A program made the translations under genes and the position numbers. A stretch of DNA of 62,923 bases from Bacillota bacterium (GTDB taxonomy: Bacteria > Bacillota > Clostridia > Lachnospirales > Lachnospiraceae): positions 1 to 62,923 of the forward strand of contig JAEWAK010000071.1 in the NCBI GenBank assembly GCA_023391695.1. The letters run 5' to 3'. This document shows, one piece after another, positions 45,045 to 54,289 of this stretch; within the stretch, counting starts at the first letter, position 1, and every line of letters begins with the position of its first letter. The notes under the pieces were generated by a model, which did no database searches, was not told the DNA's origin, and saw only the letters and a program-made list of their open reading frames with translations.

Positions 45045-46172
45045 TTAATAAATTCGATATCTTCCGCCTAACATAAGCAGGGAGAAAAAATACAGGCAAT
45101 TATCATAGTACCTGCGGTTTCCCTTACGAAGAGGAGTATTCCAGAAATCCTTTACCCACTGCAGACGATATTTCCCTTTTGCGGCCAACGAGCCTGCCGC
45201 ATTGGTTGCTAATATGGCAAGCGGGTGAAGTGCGGGCTGGTCAAGGGCCATACCGTCCAGCAGATAATTGTGATATTCCAGTAGCTTTGTATTTTCGCTG
45301 AAAAATGTCTGTAACCGGTCTATGATCTCACCCAGTTCGTCATCCTCCTTAAACCAGGCTGCTTCCAGTCCGATATTCATAGCTACGCGGTATGCATCCG
45401 AATAAAACTGCCCTTCATGGTGCAATTGCTTTGGTGTACCGTCATATTCGGCATACTCCGGTGCCATTCCGGTCACCGGATGACAGGATAACTTAATATA
45501 ATTACGGCTGGCCTCAGCGGATTTTTTCCAGAAGTCCCTGTCTTCTTCCTCTGCCTTTAAAGAAAATAGTTCATAAAAGTGGGGCAGATGATAGGACGGA
45601 TCTGAAAATGCTGCATCCGGTACGAACTTTATGTAATAATTATGAGGTTCCCACATAGGGCTTCCTTCTTCCGCATATTCCGCCTGATGTAAGGTGTGTT
45701 TCAATATATCTCTGGCCTGCCTGCCGTAATCAAAAGGTGCTTCTTTGTCCCCCCAGCGCTCGCTTGCAAAAAATAGTGCCATTGCATAATATTCTTCCCC
45801 ATCCGGTGCCGGACCTTCGGAATTTTTCTTTCCGTCCGTAGTGACCGACCAGGCAAAATACCCCTGGAATCTGCCGGTACTCTGGTACATATAGGTTTTG
45901 GAAAACAGCCAGAGGCGGTCAAATATATCTTTTCTGTCCATCTGGGCAGCCATCATCATACCGTAGCTCATTCCTTCCGTTCTTGCATCGTTGTTGCCGG
46001 TATCCAGCATATATCCCATATTGTCTCCCTTTTCAAAATATATCCTTTCTTCCGGGTCAAAAAACATAGTTTCAAAGGTCTTATCTATCCTGTTGTCAAC
46101 TTCTTTCTGTGTTAATCCTATCTCTTCAAACAAATTCGGGTAATTTCCCGTATAAAATGCGCCGTTATGCAT
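45045..46172 (-). CDS. GH8 reducing-end xylose-releasing exo-oligoxylanase
   Basis: About 375 residues, no signal peptide, so cytoplasmic. DARTEGMSYGMMMAAQMDRKD holds the general-acid Glu of GH8 (shown as ARTEGMSYGMMMA); FAWSVTTDG and YSDAYRVAMNIGLEAAWF contain other active-site residues, with the catalytic Asp in SDAYRV. Length and motifs match Rex enzymes that remove xylose from the reducing end of xylo-oligosaccharides. AAGGAGA precedes the chosen ATG, overlapping the regulator's end by eight bases, so translation is coupled. Confidence 0.88.
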   Translation of the reverse strand: MHNGAFYTGNYPNLFEEIGLTQKEVDNRIDKTFETMFFDPEERIYFEKGDNMGYMLDTGNNDARTEGMSYGMMMAAQMDRKDIFDRLWLFSKTYMYQSTGRFQGYFAWSVTTDGKKNSEGPAPDGEEYYAMALFFASERWGDKEAPFDYGRQARDILKHTLHQAEYAEEGSPMWEPHNYYIKFVPDAAFSDPSYHLPHFYELFSLKAEEEDRDFWKKSAEASRNYIKLSCHPVTGMAPEYAEYDGTPKQLHHEGQFYSDAYRVAMNIGLEAAWFKEDDELGEIIDRLQTFFSENTKLLEYHNYLLDGMALDQPALHPLAILATNAAGSLAAKGKYRLQWVKDFWNTPLRKGNRRYYDNCLYFFSLLMLGGRYRIY

Positions 46173-47802
46173 AATCTCTCTCCTTAACATTAAGATTTCT
46201 TTTCCGGAACCTGGAGGGTGTCATGCCATAGATATCTTCAAATTTATTAATAAAATACTCCAGATTCTTATATCCTACATCCCCCGCTATTTCGTATATC
46301 TTCTTATCCGTTCTAAGCATCGTTTCGGCAGCTTTCCGTATTCGTACATTATTCAGGTAATCTTTAAAATTGCAGCCGTAATTCTTTTTAAACATCTGCC
46401 CCAGATAGGCGCTGTTAATATAATATTTTTCCCCCAGCGACTTAAGGCTTAAATTATCCGCATAATTATATTCAATTTCTGCTTCTATCCGGTTCATGGT
46501 TCCTTTTGCGGTATTATGTCTGAGCTGTACCAGATAATCGGCATATTCCCAGGCAAACTGCAGAAACTTTAGTTCATTTCCCTGAATCTTATCCGATGAA
46601 AAGACTGCATCCTTCATGTATTGCATAATTTCTTCCTGATTTATATTTGAATCCAGTTCATAAGCCAGTCCCAGAAGACGGTATAAAAGATATTGAATAT
46701 TTAATCCGATGGCTTCGGAATCTGTTTGCGGATCTATCATACGTCCATATATAATTTTTACATTTTTCCGGATTTTTAAATTATCACCAATTTCTATGGA
46801 ATGGATTAAATCATCCAGCTCCTTTCGTAAATAATCCTGCTGGGGACTCTTAGAGGTTTCCTTTTTGCCGTCAGTCATTGCCGTGCTGTTCCCATTCTTC
46901 TGTGAGAAACGAAAAAACCGCATCATACTTGCTTCCCGGTAGGAATCGGAGATGGCACCGATACCGTCTACTTTACTTCCGGAACAGGCTGCTACGGTAA
47001 ACCCGATACGCTCCGTTAATTCCATCACCAGCCAGACAGTCCAGTCTTTCCGGGACAGGTTTCTGGCCTCGGCAAATGAATCACAGTATATTATTCCGAT
47101 ATCATAACATTCCGCGTCTTTTGTAACGTCAAAAATGATGTGATCCGCCTGTTCCTTTAATAAGAGACCTGCGTAATGATACAGCTTTCTCTGCTGTTCC
47201 CTTCTTTTATCATCCGGCAGGACCCGGAACCTTTCATCTCCTAAAGATAATTCCAAGTGCAGATAGGATACTTTATCCGTAAGCTGTAATTTCTTCTGTA
47301 CATAATCCAAGTTAACGGCATCGTACTTCCCCCATATCAATGCCATCAGATTACGGTCCAGATAAGCCTTTTCATAAACCTTTTTATCCTTCTCGCTGCC
47401 CGCTTCCCTGCGGTATTCATCCATGATTCTGCGAAGTGTCATAAGCAGCTCATCCTTTTGGACCGGTTTTAAAATATAGTCACAGCAGCCATATTGCATC
47501 CCAGTCTTAGCATACTGGAAATCATAAAACCCACTTAAAAATACAAATTTTGCATTGCTGATTCTATTACTCTTAACATAGGAAATAAATTCGATTCCAT
47601 TCATCTCCGGCATCCTGATATCTGACAGAATTAAATCATACTCATTCTCGTGAAGCATCTGTATCGCATTTCTTCCATTGGAAGCTTCTCCTGCAATACG
47701 GTACCCTTCCGTTTCCCAATCAATCAGTGCGGCAAGGCCTTTTCTGATAAAAGGTTCATCATCTAATAATAAAATATTTAATAACGAATCATTAATTGCC
47801 AT
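46165..47802 (-). CDS. YesN-type response regulator, AraC output
   Basis: 545 residues. The receiver domain shows LLDDEPFIRKGL, LILSDIRMPEMNG (phosphorylated Asp near residue 56), FLSGF and ILKPV. A long linker follows, then a C-terminal AraC helix-turn-helix pair (LKSLGEKYYINSAYLGQMFK, IYEIAGDVGYKNLEYFINKF). It should activate the GH8 and LplABC genes when phosphorylated by the kinase at 43101. GGAG is 11 bases before the ATG. Confidence 0.9.
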   Translation of the reverse strand: MAINDSLLNILLLDDEPFIRKGLAALIDWETEGYRIAGEASNGRNAIQMLHENEYDLILSDIRMPEMNGIEFISYVKSNRISNAKFVFLSGFYDFQYAKTGMQYGCCDYILKPVQKDELLMTLRRIMDEYRREAGSEKDKKVYEKAYLDRNLMALIWGKYDAVNLDYVQKKLQLTDKVSYLHLELSLGDERFRVLPDDKRREQQRKLYHYAGLLLKEQADHIIFDVTKDAECYDIGIIYCDSFAEARNLSRKDWTVWLVMELTERIGFTVAACSGSKVDGIGAISDSYREASMMRFFRFSQKNGNSTAMTDGKKETSKSPQQDYLRKELDDLIHSIEIGDNLKIRKNVKIIYGRMIDPQTDSEAIGLNIQYLLYRLLGLAYELDSNINQEEIMQYMKDAVFSSDKIQGNELKFLQFAWEYADYLVQLRHNTAKGTMNRIEAEIEYNYADNLSLKSLGEKYYINSAYLGQMFKKNYGCNFKDYLNNVRIRKAAETMLRTDKKIYEIAGDVGYKNLEYFINKFEDIYGMTPSRFRKRNLNVKERDYA

Positions 47803-47894
47803 ATGAAATACTACTCCTTTCTTTAAAGCTTATAAGGTTTTATTTCCGTTTTATATTTTCGATGATAATACCGGTGCTGTTTCTTCTTGTAAGG

Positions 47895-47935
47895 CAAAGC
47901 AGATATTCGCACTCCGCTTTGCTTCATGCTTATAG
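47895..47935 (+). repeat. Dispersed CAAAGCGGATATTC repeat, copy 4
   Basis: CAAAGCAGATATTCGCACTC, CGCTTTG, CTTCATGCTTATA. It lies in the divergent gap between the response regulator and the AraC gene. Confidence 0.55.
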
Positions 47936-48039
47936 CTTAAATTATATAAACTTGTGAAGTCCCAAACAATGTTATATAATTGTAAATAATTGATATATAA
48001 TTTAATTAAAATCTATTGAAAAATAGTAAAAGGAGGTAA

Positions 48040-48825
48040 ATGCGGATGTATATCCATTATATAGCGTTAGAGAGCATACATGACAGCGGTTTCCTGATGG
48101 ACAGGCCAACCGGAAGGATCGATTTTTTATTTCTTTATCTTAAAACCCCCTGCACATTTGTTGTTGAAGACCACGTCTACTCTGTCACCGTTCCTTCTGC
48201 TATACTGCTTAACAGTAATACCCCCCACAGATATTTTCCTTCCGGTTCCAGGTATGTGGATGATTATCTGCACTTTGCGCCGGATGACCGGGAAATTTTC
48301 CTGAAGAAATTGACCTTTCCTTTGAATATACCGCTCCAGATATCGAATGATAGTTTTATTCAGGATTTATTAAGACTAATTGAGAAAGAATTCAATCCGG
48401 AAAATAAAAATTCCAGCAAAGTATTTACCTTATTAATCGAACTCCTGATGATTAAAATCGGCGAGGAATGGGACCTGTATCAGAAACGGACGGTCAGTAT
48501 CCCCCATTATGATGACTTACTGATGGTCAGGAACCGGATACTTAATTCACCCGAAAAAAACTGGAAGATTGAAGAACTGGCACAGCAGGCCCATCTTTCC
48601 CATGCATATTTCCAGGTGATGTACAAAAAAGCCTTCCGTGTAACCTGTATTACCGATGTAATCAATGTCAAGATTGCCCAGGCTAAAATTCTTCTTACTT
48701 CAACCGAACTTCCGGTGAAACAAATCGCCCAGGAACTTGGTTATAATGAGGTGTACCATTTTATCAGACAGTTTAAGAAAGGCACGGGTCTGACTCCGGG
48801 GGCTTTTCGCAGAAAAACAATATAA
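48040..48825 (+). CDS. AraC family transcription regulator
   Basis: 261 residues. The N-terminal cupin-like sensor has PSAILLNSNTPHRYFPSGS; the C-terminal double helix-turn-helix is WKIEELAQQAHLSHAYFQVM and VKQIAQELGYNEVYHFIRQF. It is divergent from the xylo-oligosaccharide operon and is a second candidate regulator of it. GGAGGTAA precedes the start; MRMYIHY and MYIHY are both possible. Confidence 0.85.
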   Translation: MRMYIHYIALESIHDSGFLMDRPTGRIDFLFLYLKTPCTFVVEDHVYSVTVPSAILLNSNTPHRYFPSGSRYVDDYLHFAPDDREIFLKKLTFPLNIPLQISNDSFIQDLLRLIEKEFNPENKNSSKVFTLLIELLMIKIGEEWDLYQKRTVSIPHYDDLLMVRNRILNSPEKNWKIEELAQQAHLSHAYFQVMYKKAFRVTCITDVINVKIAQAKILLTSTELPVKQIAQELGYNEVYHFIRQFKKGTGLTPGAFRRKTI

Positions 48826-48950
48826 TCTCCCTCTGCCATTCAAACTACTGAAATAGTACCCAAAGCTATCCTTAGGTGCGGACTTTCCCTGAATTTCTAA
48901 TCCAGCTTTAATCAATTAATTAATATTTTATAAAATCTCCTTTATACCTC

Positions 48951-49007
48951 TTGACAATACATCAAAGTTTATTCTATATTGGTACTACAAAAACCATTTA
49001 AGTACCA
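48951..49007 (+). promoter_or_regulatory. Promoter and operator of the GNAT gene
   Basis: TTGACA (48951-48956) and TATATT (48975-48980) on the plus strand. The palindrome TGGTACT-N14-AGTACCA (48980-49007) follows directly over the start. The identical pattern is at 49699-49726 before the TetR gene. Confidence 0.75.
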
Positions 49008-49040
49008 TAAGGTGCCACACGTGTAAAGGAGAGGATAATA

Positions 49041-49646
49041 ATGGAAGTAGCAATTGTAAAAGGAAGCCCGATATCAAAATACGGAGCCAGACTTAACCAT
49101 ATAGCACTTGATTATATGGCTCAGATTCTTACCGGTTCAAAAGATCCAAAAGTCATAGGAAGAACTTTAGAGGAATTATGGAAACAGAAAGCGAACCGCT
49201 TCAGCCACGAATTTGCCTATGAGGCACAGCTGGGCAAAGAGACCGTAGGGCTGATTACCTGCTACCCGGTATCTGTGATGAACAGGCTGGCATGGCCAAC
49301 GTTCGTAAAGTTATTGATGTTTAGAAAATGGGATATAGTTAAATATTCCACCCGTCATTTAAGAGAATTTTTATCAATGATAACCCTGCATGAAGGCAGG
49401 GAAGGAGAATATCATATCGGCTCCCTGGCTGCCTTTCCTGAAAGCAGGGGGTACGGCATTGGTACAAAATTAATAACATTTGCGGAAGAACAGGCAAAGC
49501 AAAAGGATTATCGATGGACTTCCTTAACCGTTAGAAAGGAAAATGTGAAAGCACTTAAATTATATGAACGGTTAGGTTATATCATAGCGGATTCCATTGA
49601 TAAGAAGCCCTACTCCCTATACCGTATGGTAAAAAAAATATACTGA
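49041..49646 (+). CDS. GNAT family N-acetyltransferase
   Basis: 201 residues. The acetyl-CoA motif FPESRGYGIGTKLITFAEEQ is near residue 135 and VRKENVKALKLYERLGYII follows. The insertion with LMFRKWDIVKYSTRHLREFL is unusual and resembles membrane-peripheral or substrate-specific GNATs. It is under the same operator as the TetR gene downstream. AAAGGAGAGG precedes the ATG. Substrate unknown. Confidence 0.82.
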   Translation: MEVAIVKGSPISKYGARLNHIALDYMAQILTGSKDPKVIGRTLEELWKQKANRFSHEFAYEAQLGKETVGLITCYPVSVMNRLAWPTFVKLLMFRKWDIVKYSTRHLREFLSMITLHEGREGEYHIGSLAAFPESRGYGIGTKLITFAEEQAKQKDYRWTSLTVRKENVKALKLYERLGYIIADSIDKKPYSLYRMVKKIY

Positions 49647-49670
49647 AAACTTATTTAGCCATCCGGAGGA

Positions 49671-49726
49671 TTGACAAAGACAAACAGCTTCTTCATAATG
49701 GTACTTAAAGAATATTAATAGTACCA
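49671..49726 (+). promoter_or_regulatory. Promoter and operator of the TetR-GT8 operon
   Basis: TTGACA (49671-49676) and CATAAT (49694-49699) with 17 bases between. TGGTACT-N14-AGTACCA (49699-49726) follows, the same operator as before the GNAT gene. Confidence 0.75.
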
Positions 49727-49751
49727 AGGTTAGAGAGGCAGATGAAGGCTT

Positions 49752-50315
49752 ATGGATGAGAAAATATATTTGAAAGTTTTGAAACTATTAGGAAATAAAG
49801 GTACCCGTTTTACTACCGATGATCTTGCCCGAGAACTGGGTACGAGTAAGCGTACTATTTATACGTATTTTTCCAGTAAGGATGAAATGATAGAAAAAAC
49901 CATAGAGTTCGTGTTTCGGGATATCTGTAAATCCGATGCACAGATTCTTTCTAATGACACCTATAGCCTTCCCCAGAAGCTGAAACTGTATTTTGACAAT
50001 ATTCCCGATGCCTATAACCTTGGTGCGATTATCCGGCACAAAGATGATTTGCAGCGGTTTTATCCCGATTTATGGGAGAAAGCCAGCAGCCGGTTGAATA
50101 CGATCTGGGATGAGGTCATACAATTAATTGAAACCGGTATCCGGAAAAAGGAGCTTAGAGATATTAATACTGCCATATTGCGTTTAATGTTAAATGAATC
50201 CTTAAAAAAGCTTCTGGATTATGATTTTACAGCGCAGAATCAAGTCAGCTTTGAATCTGGTATGAAAGCCATATATGATATCCTGTTATATGGGATTTTA
50301 AAAGAGGTGCAGTAA
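49752..50315 (+). CDS. TetR family transcription regulator
   Basis: 187 residues. The helix-turn-helix region FTTDDLARELGTSKRTIYTY is followed by FSSKDEMIEKTIEFVFRDI, typical of TetR. It is flanked by the shared TGGTACT-N14-AGTACCA operator at its own and the GNAT promoter, so it probably represses both units. Its ligand is unknown. A GT8 gene follows after 35 bases. Confidence 0.88.
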   Translation: MDEKIYLKVLKLLGNKGTRFTTDDLARELGTSKRTIYTYFSSKDEMIEKTIEFVFRDICKSDAQILSNDTYSLPQKLKLYFDNIPDAYNLGAIIRHKDDLQRFYPDLWEKASSRLNTIWDEVIQLIETGIRKKELRDINTAILRLMLNESLKKLLDYDFTAQNQVSFESGMKAIYDILLYGILKEVQ

Positions 50316-50350
50316 AGAAACCGAAAACACAATATTTTAAGGAGAAGAAT

Positions 50351-51196
50351 ATGACTATGAACATATTGGTAACTTTGGATTCCAATTACATCCGGCCGCT
50401 TAAGACTATGCTCAAATCTATGTTTCTCAACAACCCTCATGACATATTTACGGTATATCTGATGCACTCCAGCTTAAGCACTGCAGAATTATGTGAAATA
50501 AAAATGTTTATTAAAGATAATAACAGCCGGCTTGAAATCATAACAGTTAATGATAAAACTTTCGAGGAAGCTCCCGTTTTGCTGCATTATACAAAAGAAA
50601 TGTACTTCAGGCTGCTGGCCTATAAAGTCCTTCCAAAGGAAATTGACCGGATTTTGTACTTAGACCCCGATATTCTGGTAATTAACCCCATTCGGAACCT
50701 GTATGAAACAGACCTGACCGGCTATATGTATGCGGCTGCCTATCACAATAAACTCTCTATCAGGGAAATCAACCGGCTGAGGTTATACCCATATGAAATC
50801 GATTCTTATTATAACTCGGGAGTTTTGCTGATGAATCTTAAGCTTCTTAGACTTGAAGACGGTGAAGAGAATATTTACAGATTCATTGAGGAAAACCGCC
50901 TAAAACTGATTATGCCGGATCAGGATATTTTAAATGCCTTATATGCCAAACACATTAAAAGCCTTGATGAAAAACTCTATAATTACGATGCCCGGTATTA
51001 CAATTATTACAAAATTGCGAATAATAACTCCTTCGATATGGATGAAATTATAAACAATACCGTGATCCTTCATTTTTGCGGGAAAAAGAAACCCTGGCAG
51101 AAGCGGTATTCCGGCAGATTCCACGCATTATATAAGCATTATGAAAGGCTTGTGAAAATCCAGTCGGATTCTTTACAGAGAGCGGACATACCGTAA
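50351..51196 (+). CDS. Glycosyltransferase family 8 protein
   Basis: 281 residues. The start MNILVTLDSNYIRPLKTMLKS (landmarks ILVTLDSNY), RILYLDPDILVINPI with the DxD metal motif, YYNSGVLLMNL and HFCGKKKPWQKRY at the end match GT8 retaining transferases such as LgtC-like enzymes. It would move galactose or glucose from a UDP-sugar onto an unknown acceptor. AAGGAG precedes the ATG; co-transcribed with the TetR gene and ended by the next terminator. Confidence 0.88.
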   Translation: MTMNILVTLDSNYIRPLKTMLKSMFLNNPHDIFTVYLMHSSLSTAELCEIKMFIKDNNSRLEIITVNDKTFEEAPVLLHYTKEMYFRLLAYKVLPKEIDRILYLDPDILVINPIRNLYETDLTGYMYAAAYHNKLSIREINRLRLYPYEIDSYYNSGVLLMNLKLLRLEDGEENIYRFIEENRLKLIMPDQDILNALYAKHIKSLDEKLYNYDARYYNYYKIANNNSFDMDEIINNTVILHFCGKKKPWQKRYSGRFHALYKHYERLVKIQSDSLQRADIP

Positions 51197-51202
51197 TATT
51201 TT

Positions 51203-51243
51203 GTTACAGTTCAGCCTTACGGCTGAACTGTAACATTTTTTTA
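51203..51243 (+). terminator. Terminator of the TetR-GT8 operon
   Basis: GTTACAGTTCAGCC and GGCTGAACTGTAAC form a perfect 14-base stem with a four-base loop and a following run of Ts. Confidence 0.92.
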
Positions 51244-51357
51244 TGGTACTCTGCCTCTGAGCCGGCCGCCGTATAGAATACAAGTCTATTTTCTGCACTA
51301 CAGCTGTAGACTCCTCTGCCGGTTTTAACCTGGCGAAAACCAAATGGACCGTTTCAT

Positions 51358-53028
51358 CTATTGGGCGGTTACAGTTATATTATCTATATTCGGTCCTTCC
51401 GTACCGGTAGTTACCATCTTTAAAGTGTTGGTCCCGCTGTTTAGGGATACCTGGATCGTTTTTTCACTCCAGTTTGTCCAGCCGCCCGTTGATGAAAAGG
51501 AACTATTGCCAATTACTTTCGCCCCATTAACATAAACATCCAGATTTCTTGTCCCTGATTCCAGCGCATAACGGATCTTAACATTTTTAGTTCCTGCAAC
51601 GGCACAGTAAATGCTATTCCACTGAACGGCCGCATCGGAAGAAGCATTAAAGTTGACATACCCGGTACCGGTATAGCCTGTATTGACAGTCTCTGCAACC
51701 GTATTTGTCAGGGTCGTACCTGTCTCTGCTTCATAGGTAGTGCCGCTGCCTGTGCTGCTTCCCAGTGTACCAACAAAAGTTGTAACACTTTGGGCAGGCA
51801 GCTGGACTGTAAAAGAACCGTTCGAAACATTTATGGCCGAGCCGGCCGCAAGATTTCTGCTGCTGTCCGTTATCCAGGAAGATAGAGAGGAGGCAGTTCC
51901 ATTCTGCAGGACAAAGTTCTGGTTTACGGCTGAAGTGCCTTTGTTTATTGCCACAATAACCACCTTGCCGTCTCCTTTATATGCAGATGTATAAACATTG
52001 GTATTGGGGTTCTTCGTTGCATCGACCCTTACATATCCGGGACGGATAAATTTGGAGAATTGGGCCATATTATATCCCCGCTTGCTTATGGTACCGTCCT
52101 CTTTCATAGGGCCGTAACTTCTCCTTATATACCACCATACATAGGCCTGGAAATTCCCCTCTGCCAGCGCATTGTGCATATGGTAGGAAACCTCCAGTGC
52201 TTCCGGCCAGAGATCTGCCGAACTGCTGCTGTTCGGATAATATACTTCCGTCATCCAGAGTTCTTTCCCTGCTCCTTTTTGCTCGAAAAGAGGATAAGGG
52301 AAATTGCTGACCTGGGTACCATATAAATGGGCGCCTAATATATCCATATTGGCAAGAGCCTGGGAATCATTCAAAATAGGGTCTGACATGTTTTTCAGGT
52401 ATTGAAATGACTCCGGAGCGATTACCCTGCAATTAATGGATCCGGCATTATTTTTCATAAAATTAAGCATTTCCTGGGGTGTCCACCAGGTCCAGTCATG
52501 AGCATAATCCGGCTCATTCTGGACAGAAATCGCATACAGATCCACACCGTTATTCTTCATATAGGTAACGAAGTTATTCAGATGCTGTGCATAGGCAGCA
52601 TACTTATCGTATCGAAGCCGTTTTGCCGATGTATCCCCATTGCGGTTGAAGGTTTCCGTCATATCACTCGGAGGATTCCAGGGCGAAGCAAAAACGATTG
52701 CCCCCTGTGCAATTGCACTTTTTGCGGTATCCAATTCTTTGTACCAGTTATTCGAGTTTTCATCTACAAAGATTCTTAAGACAGAAAAGCCTAACTGGTT
52801 ATTTCCGTTACCAAAAGCGGTCTGTCTTTGGGCGGCCGTCAGATCTCCAATCCAGGCCGGATGGTTTATCCCCCCAAAACCTCGGATCACTTGTTTTTCC
52901 GCCGTTAAATTAACGGTTACATCGCTTGCCGCAAACACACCTGCAGGTTCCGGCACCATTAAGACAAGAGATAGTATAATTACACCTGCTAATATTGAAC
53001 TAATTAATCTTTTAATTTTTAAATTCAT
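51358..53028 (-). CDS. xynC: Secreted GH30 glucuronoxylanase with C-terminal CBM
   Basis: About 556 residues. Signal peptide from MNLKIKRLISSILAG to AGVFAAS, then the GH30 (subfamily 8) barrel: QVIRGFGGINHPAW, general acid in SVQNEPDYAHDW, nucleophile in ELWMTEVYYP, and WWYIRRSYGPM, which holds the Arg that binds the glucuronic acid branch. A beta-sandwich follows and a CBM6-like domain (YEAETGTTLTNT to the end) comes last. It cuts glucuronoxylan near methyl-glucuronate branches outside the cell. GGAGATAAAGAAT precedes the chosen ATG; 35 in-frame codons upstream are not supported. Confidence 0.9.
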   Translation of the reverse strand: MNLKIKRLISSILAGVIILSLVLMVPEPAGVFAASDVTVNLTAEKQVIRGFGGINHPAWIGDLTAAQRQTAFGNGNNQLGFSVLRIFVDENSNNWYKELDTAKSAIAQGAIVFASPWNPPSDMTETFNRNGDTSAKRLRYDKYAAYAQHLNNFVTYMKNNGVDLYAISVQNEPDYAHDWTWWTPQEMLNFMKNNAGSINCRVIAPESFQYLKNMSDPILNDSQALANMDILGAHLYGTQVSNFPYPLFEQKGAGKELWMTEVYYPNSSSSADLWPEALEVSYHMHNALAEGNFQAYVWWYIRRSYGPMKEDGTISKRGYNMAQFSKFIRPGYVRVDATKNPNTNVYTSAYKGDGKVVIVAINKGTSAVNQNFVLQNGTASSLSSWITDSSRNLAAGSAINVSNGSFTVQLPAQSVTTFVGTLGSSTGSGTTYEAETGTTLTNTVAETVNTGYTGTGYVNFNASSDAAVQWNSIYCAVAGTKNVKIRYALESGTRNLDVYVNGAKVIGNSSFSSTGGWTNWSEKTIQVSLNSGTNTLKMVTTGTEGPNIDNITVTAQ

Positions 53029-53225
53029 ATTCTTTATCTCCTTATTTTTTTTAACTCGATATTTCCGCCAGCCGGACTCCGGACTGGGCATTGTAATCTT
53101 CGGCTTCGGTCCGGCCATATGCTGATTTGGCACCAGAGCTGTTTTTAGCTCTGGATTATCTCTGACAACCGCAATGAAGCTTGCCCTTTCCCACTATTTT
53201 TTTGAAATTGTTATGTTGAGTCATT

Positions 53226-53258
53226 CAGGTGAACACCAAGAAAGTCCATATTGGCAAG
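53226..53258 (-). pseudogene. Remnant of a second GH30 gene
   Basis: The minus strand reads LANMDFLGVHL, against LANMDILGAHL of the intact GH30 protein, with 16 identical consecutive bases (TCCATATTGGCAAGAG on the plus strand). Around 53340-53375 a read of ELTWMTD resembles the nucleophile region ELWMTE, but the order of the two pieces is reversed relative to an intact gene. No frame stays open. Confidence 0.5.
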
Positions 53259-53782
53259 AGTCTTTGAATAGTCATAATTTAGCCTGACATATACTTTAGG
53301 TACGTAAACACATAGGTGTAATTGTTTATACTTCGAATATTTGATCCGTCATCCAAGTTAATTCATTTTTATCATCCCCTAATTAAAAATTAAAATCCCC
53401 AATATCTGTAACTGCGTAAATGTCATTTCCTCATTACAGCTTTTATTTAATCTGCTCCCCTCCTTCCTTCCGTTTACAGGCTAAAGGTTTCTCATTCTAT
53501 AGACCTCCTCTGCCCTATGTAATACTTAATTTAATCCATGTTTATTTCTCCTTGTCCGGTAAAACTAGCTAATACCAGAAAAGTATTGTCCTATTATTGA
53601 GATGCATTACCGCAAAACACCACGCTTATTCTATGAAAACGATCTCATTAAAACTACACGCTCAGTTAATGCCGTTTCTATTTACAGTAAAAGCTTTCCG
53701 CAGGGAGATAAGACCCCGGCAGTTTTACCTCCTCCGAATGCAACACAATTGCTTCCTTTCTGATTTGGATAGTGAACATGTA

Positions 53783-54027
53783 CTATTCCATACAATGGTA
53801 TATAAAATTCTCAAAGCCGGCCATTCCGCCGGTTTCTTTAACAGAATACAGGAACAGTCCGCCGCGGCAGCCGGTAAAATGATCCAGTCGGTAATATAAC
53901 TTATGTTTTATGCCAAGCCTGTTCCACTGCTCTTTATCCCGGTAATAAAATTCTGCCGTGTCAATATTATCATCAAAATCATAGGATGCATAACTTATAA
54001 TTCCTTTTCTTAAGATAATTATAATAA
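53783..54027 (-). pseudogene. C-terminal fragment of a GH43-type glycosidase
   Basis: About 80 codons open from a stop at 54028 without a start codon. EFYYRDKEQWNRLGI, LDHFTGCRGGLFLYS and KETGGMAGFENFIY match the C-terminal beta-sandwich end of GH43 beta-xylosidases/arabinofuranosidases. The catalytic propeller is missing, so this is a truncated leftover. Lying next to the xylanase, it suggests the locus once held more hemicellulases. Confidence 0.6.
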
Positions 54028-54218
54028 TTTATGATGTATACTTCAATGATACATACTTGCATATAATTGATCAATAATACGTTTTTACCTATCAGAGCAA
54101 TATCCCATTCCTATGTATTTTTAAGTTATATACATTGTAATCATAACGATTAATTGACCTATTCTTTTATCTGTTTTACTAAGTAATCGAATTATAATAG
54201 CATCTTTTACATAAAAAG
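54028..54218. other. AT-rich gap, nothing recognised
   Basis: Strongly AT-rich. No ORF, repeat or hairpin stands out until the terminator at 54219. Confidence 0.4.
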
Positions 54219-54261
54219 AAAACCATGCAGCCGGCTACTTATGATTCCGCTACATGGTTTT
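54219..54261 (-). terminator. Terminator of the flavin reductase gene
   Basis: AAAACCATGTAGC and GCTGCATGGTTTT pair with one G-U on the minus strand, followed by CTTTTTATG. Confidence 0.75.
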
Positions 54262-54289
54262 AACAAATATGTCTGATCCATTTTTATTA

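Noticed and set aside
53597..53899. 100-codon plus-strand ORF in the gap near 53.6-53.9 kb
   Set aside because: It is antisense to the GH43 tail fragment, lacks a ribosome site and has no sensible composition.
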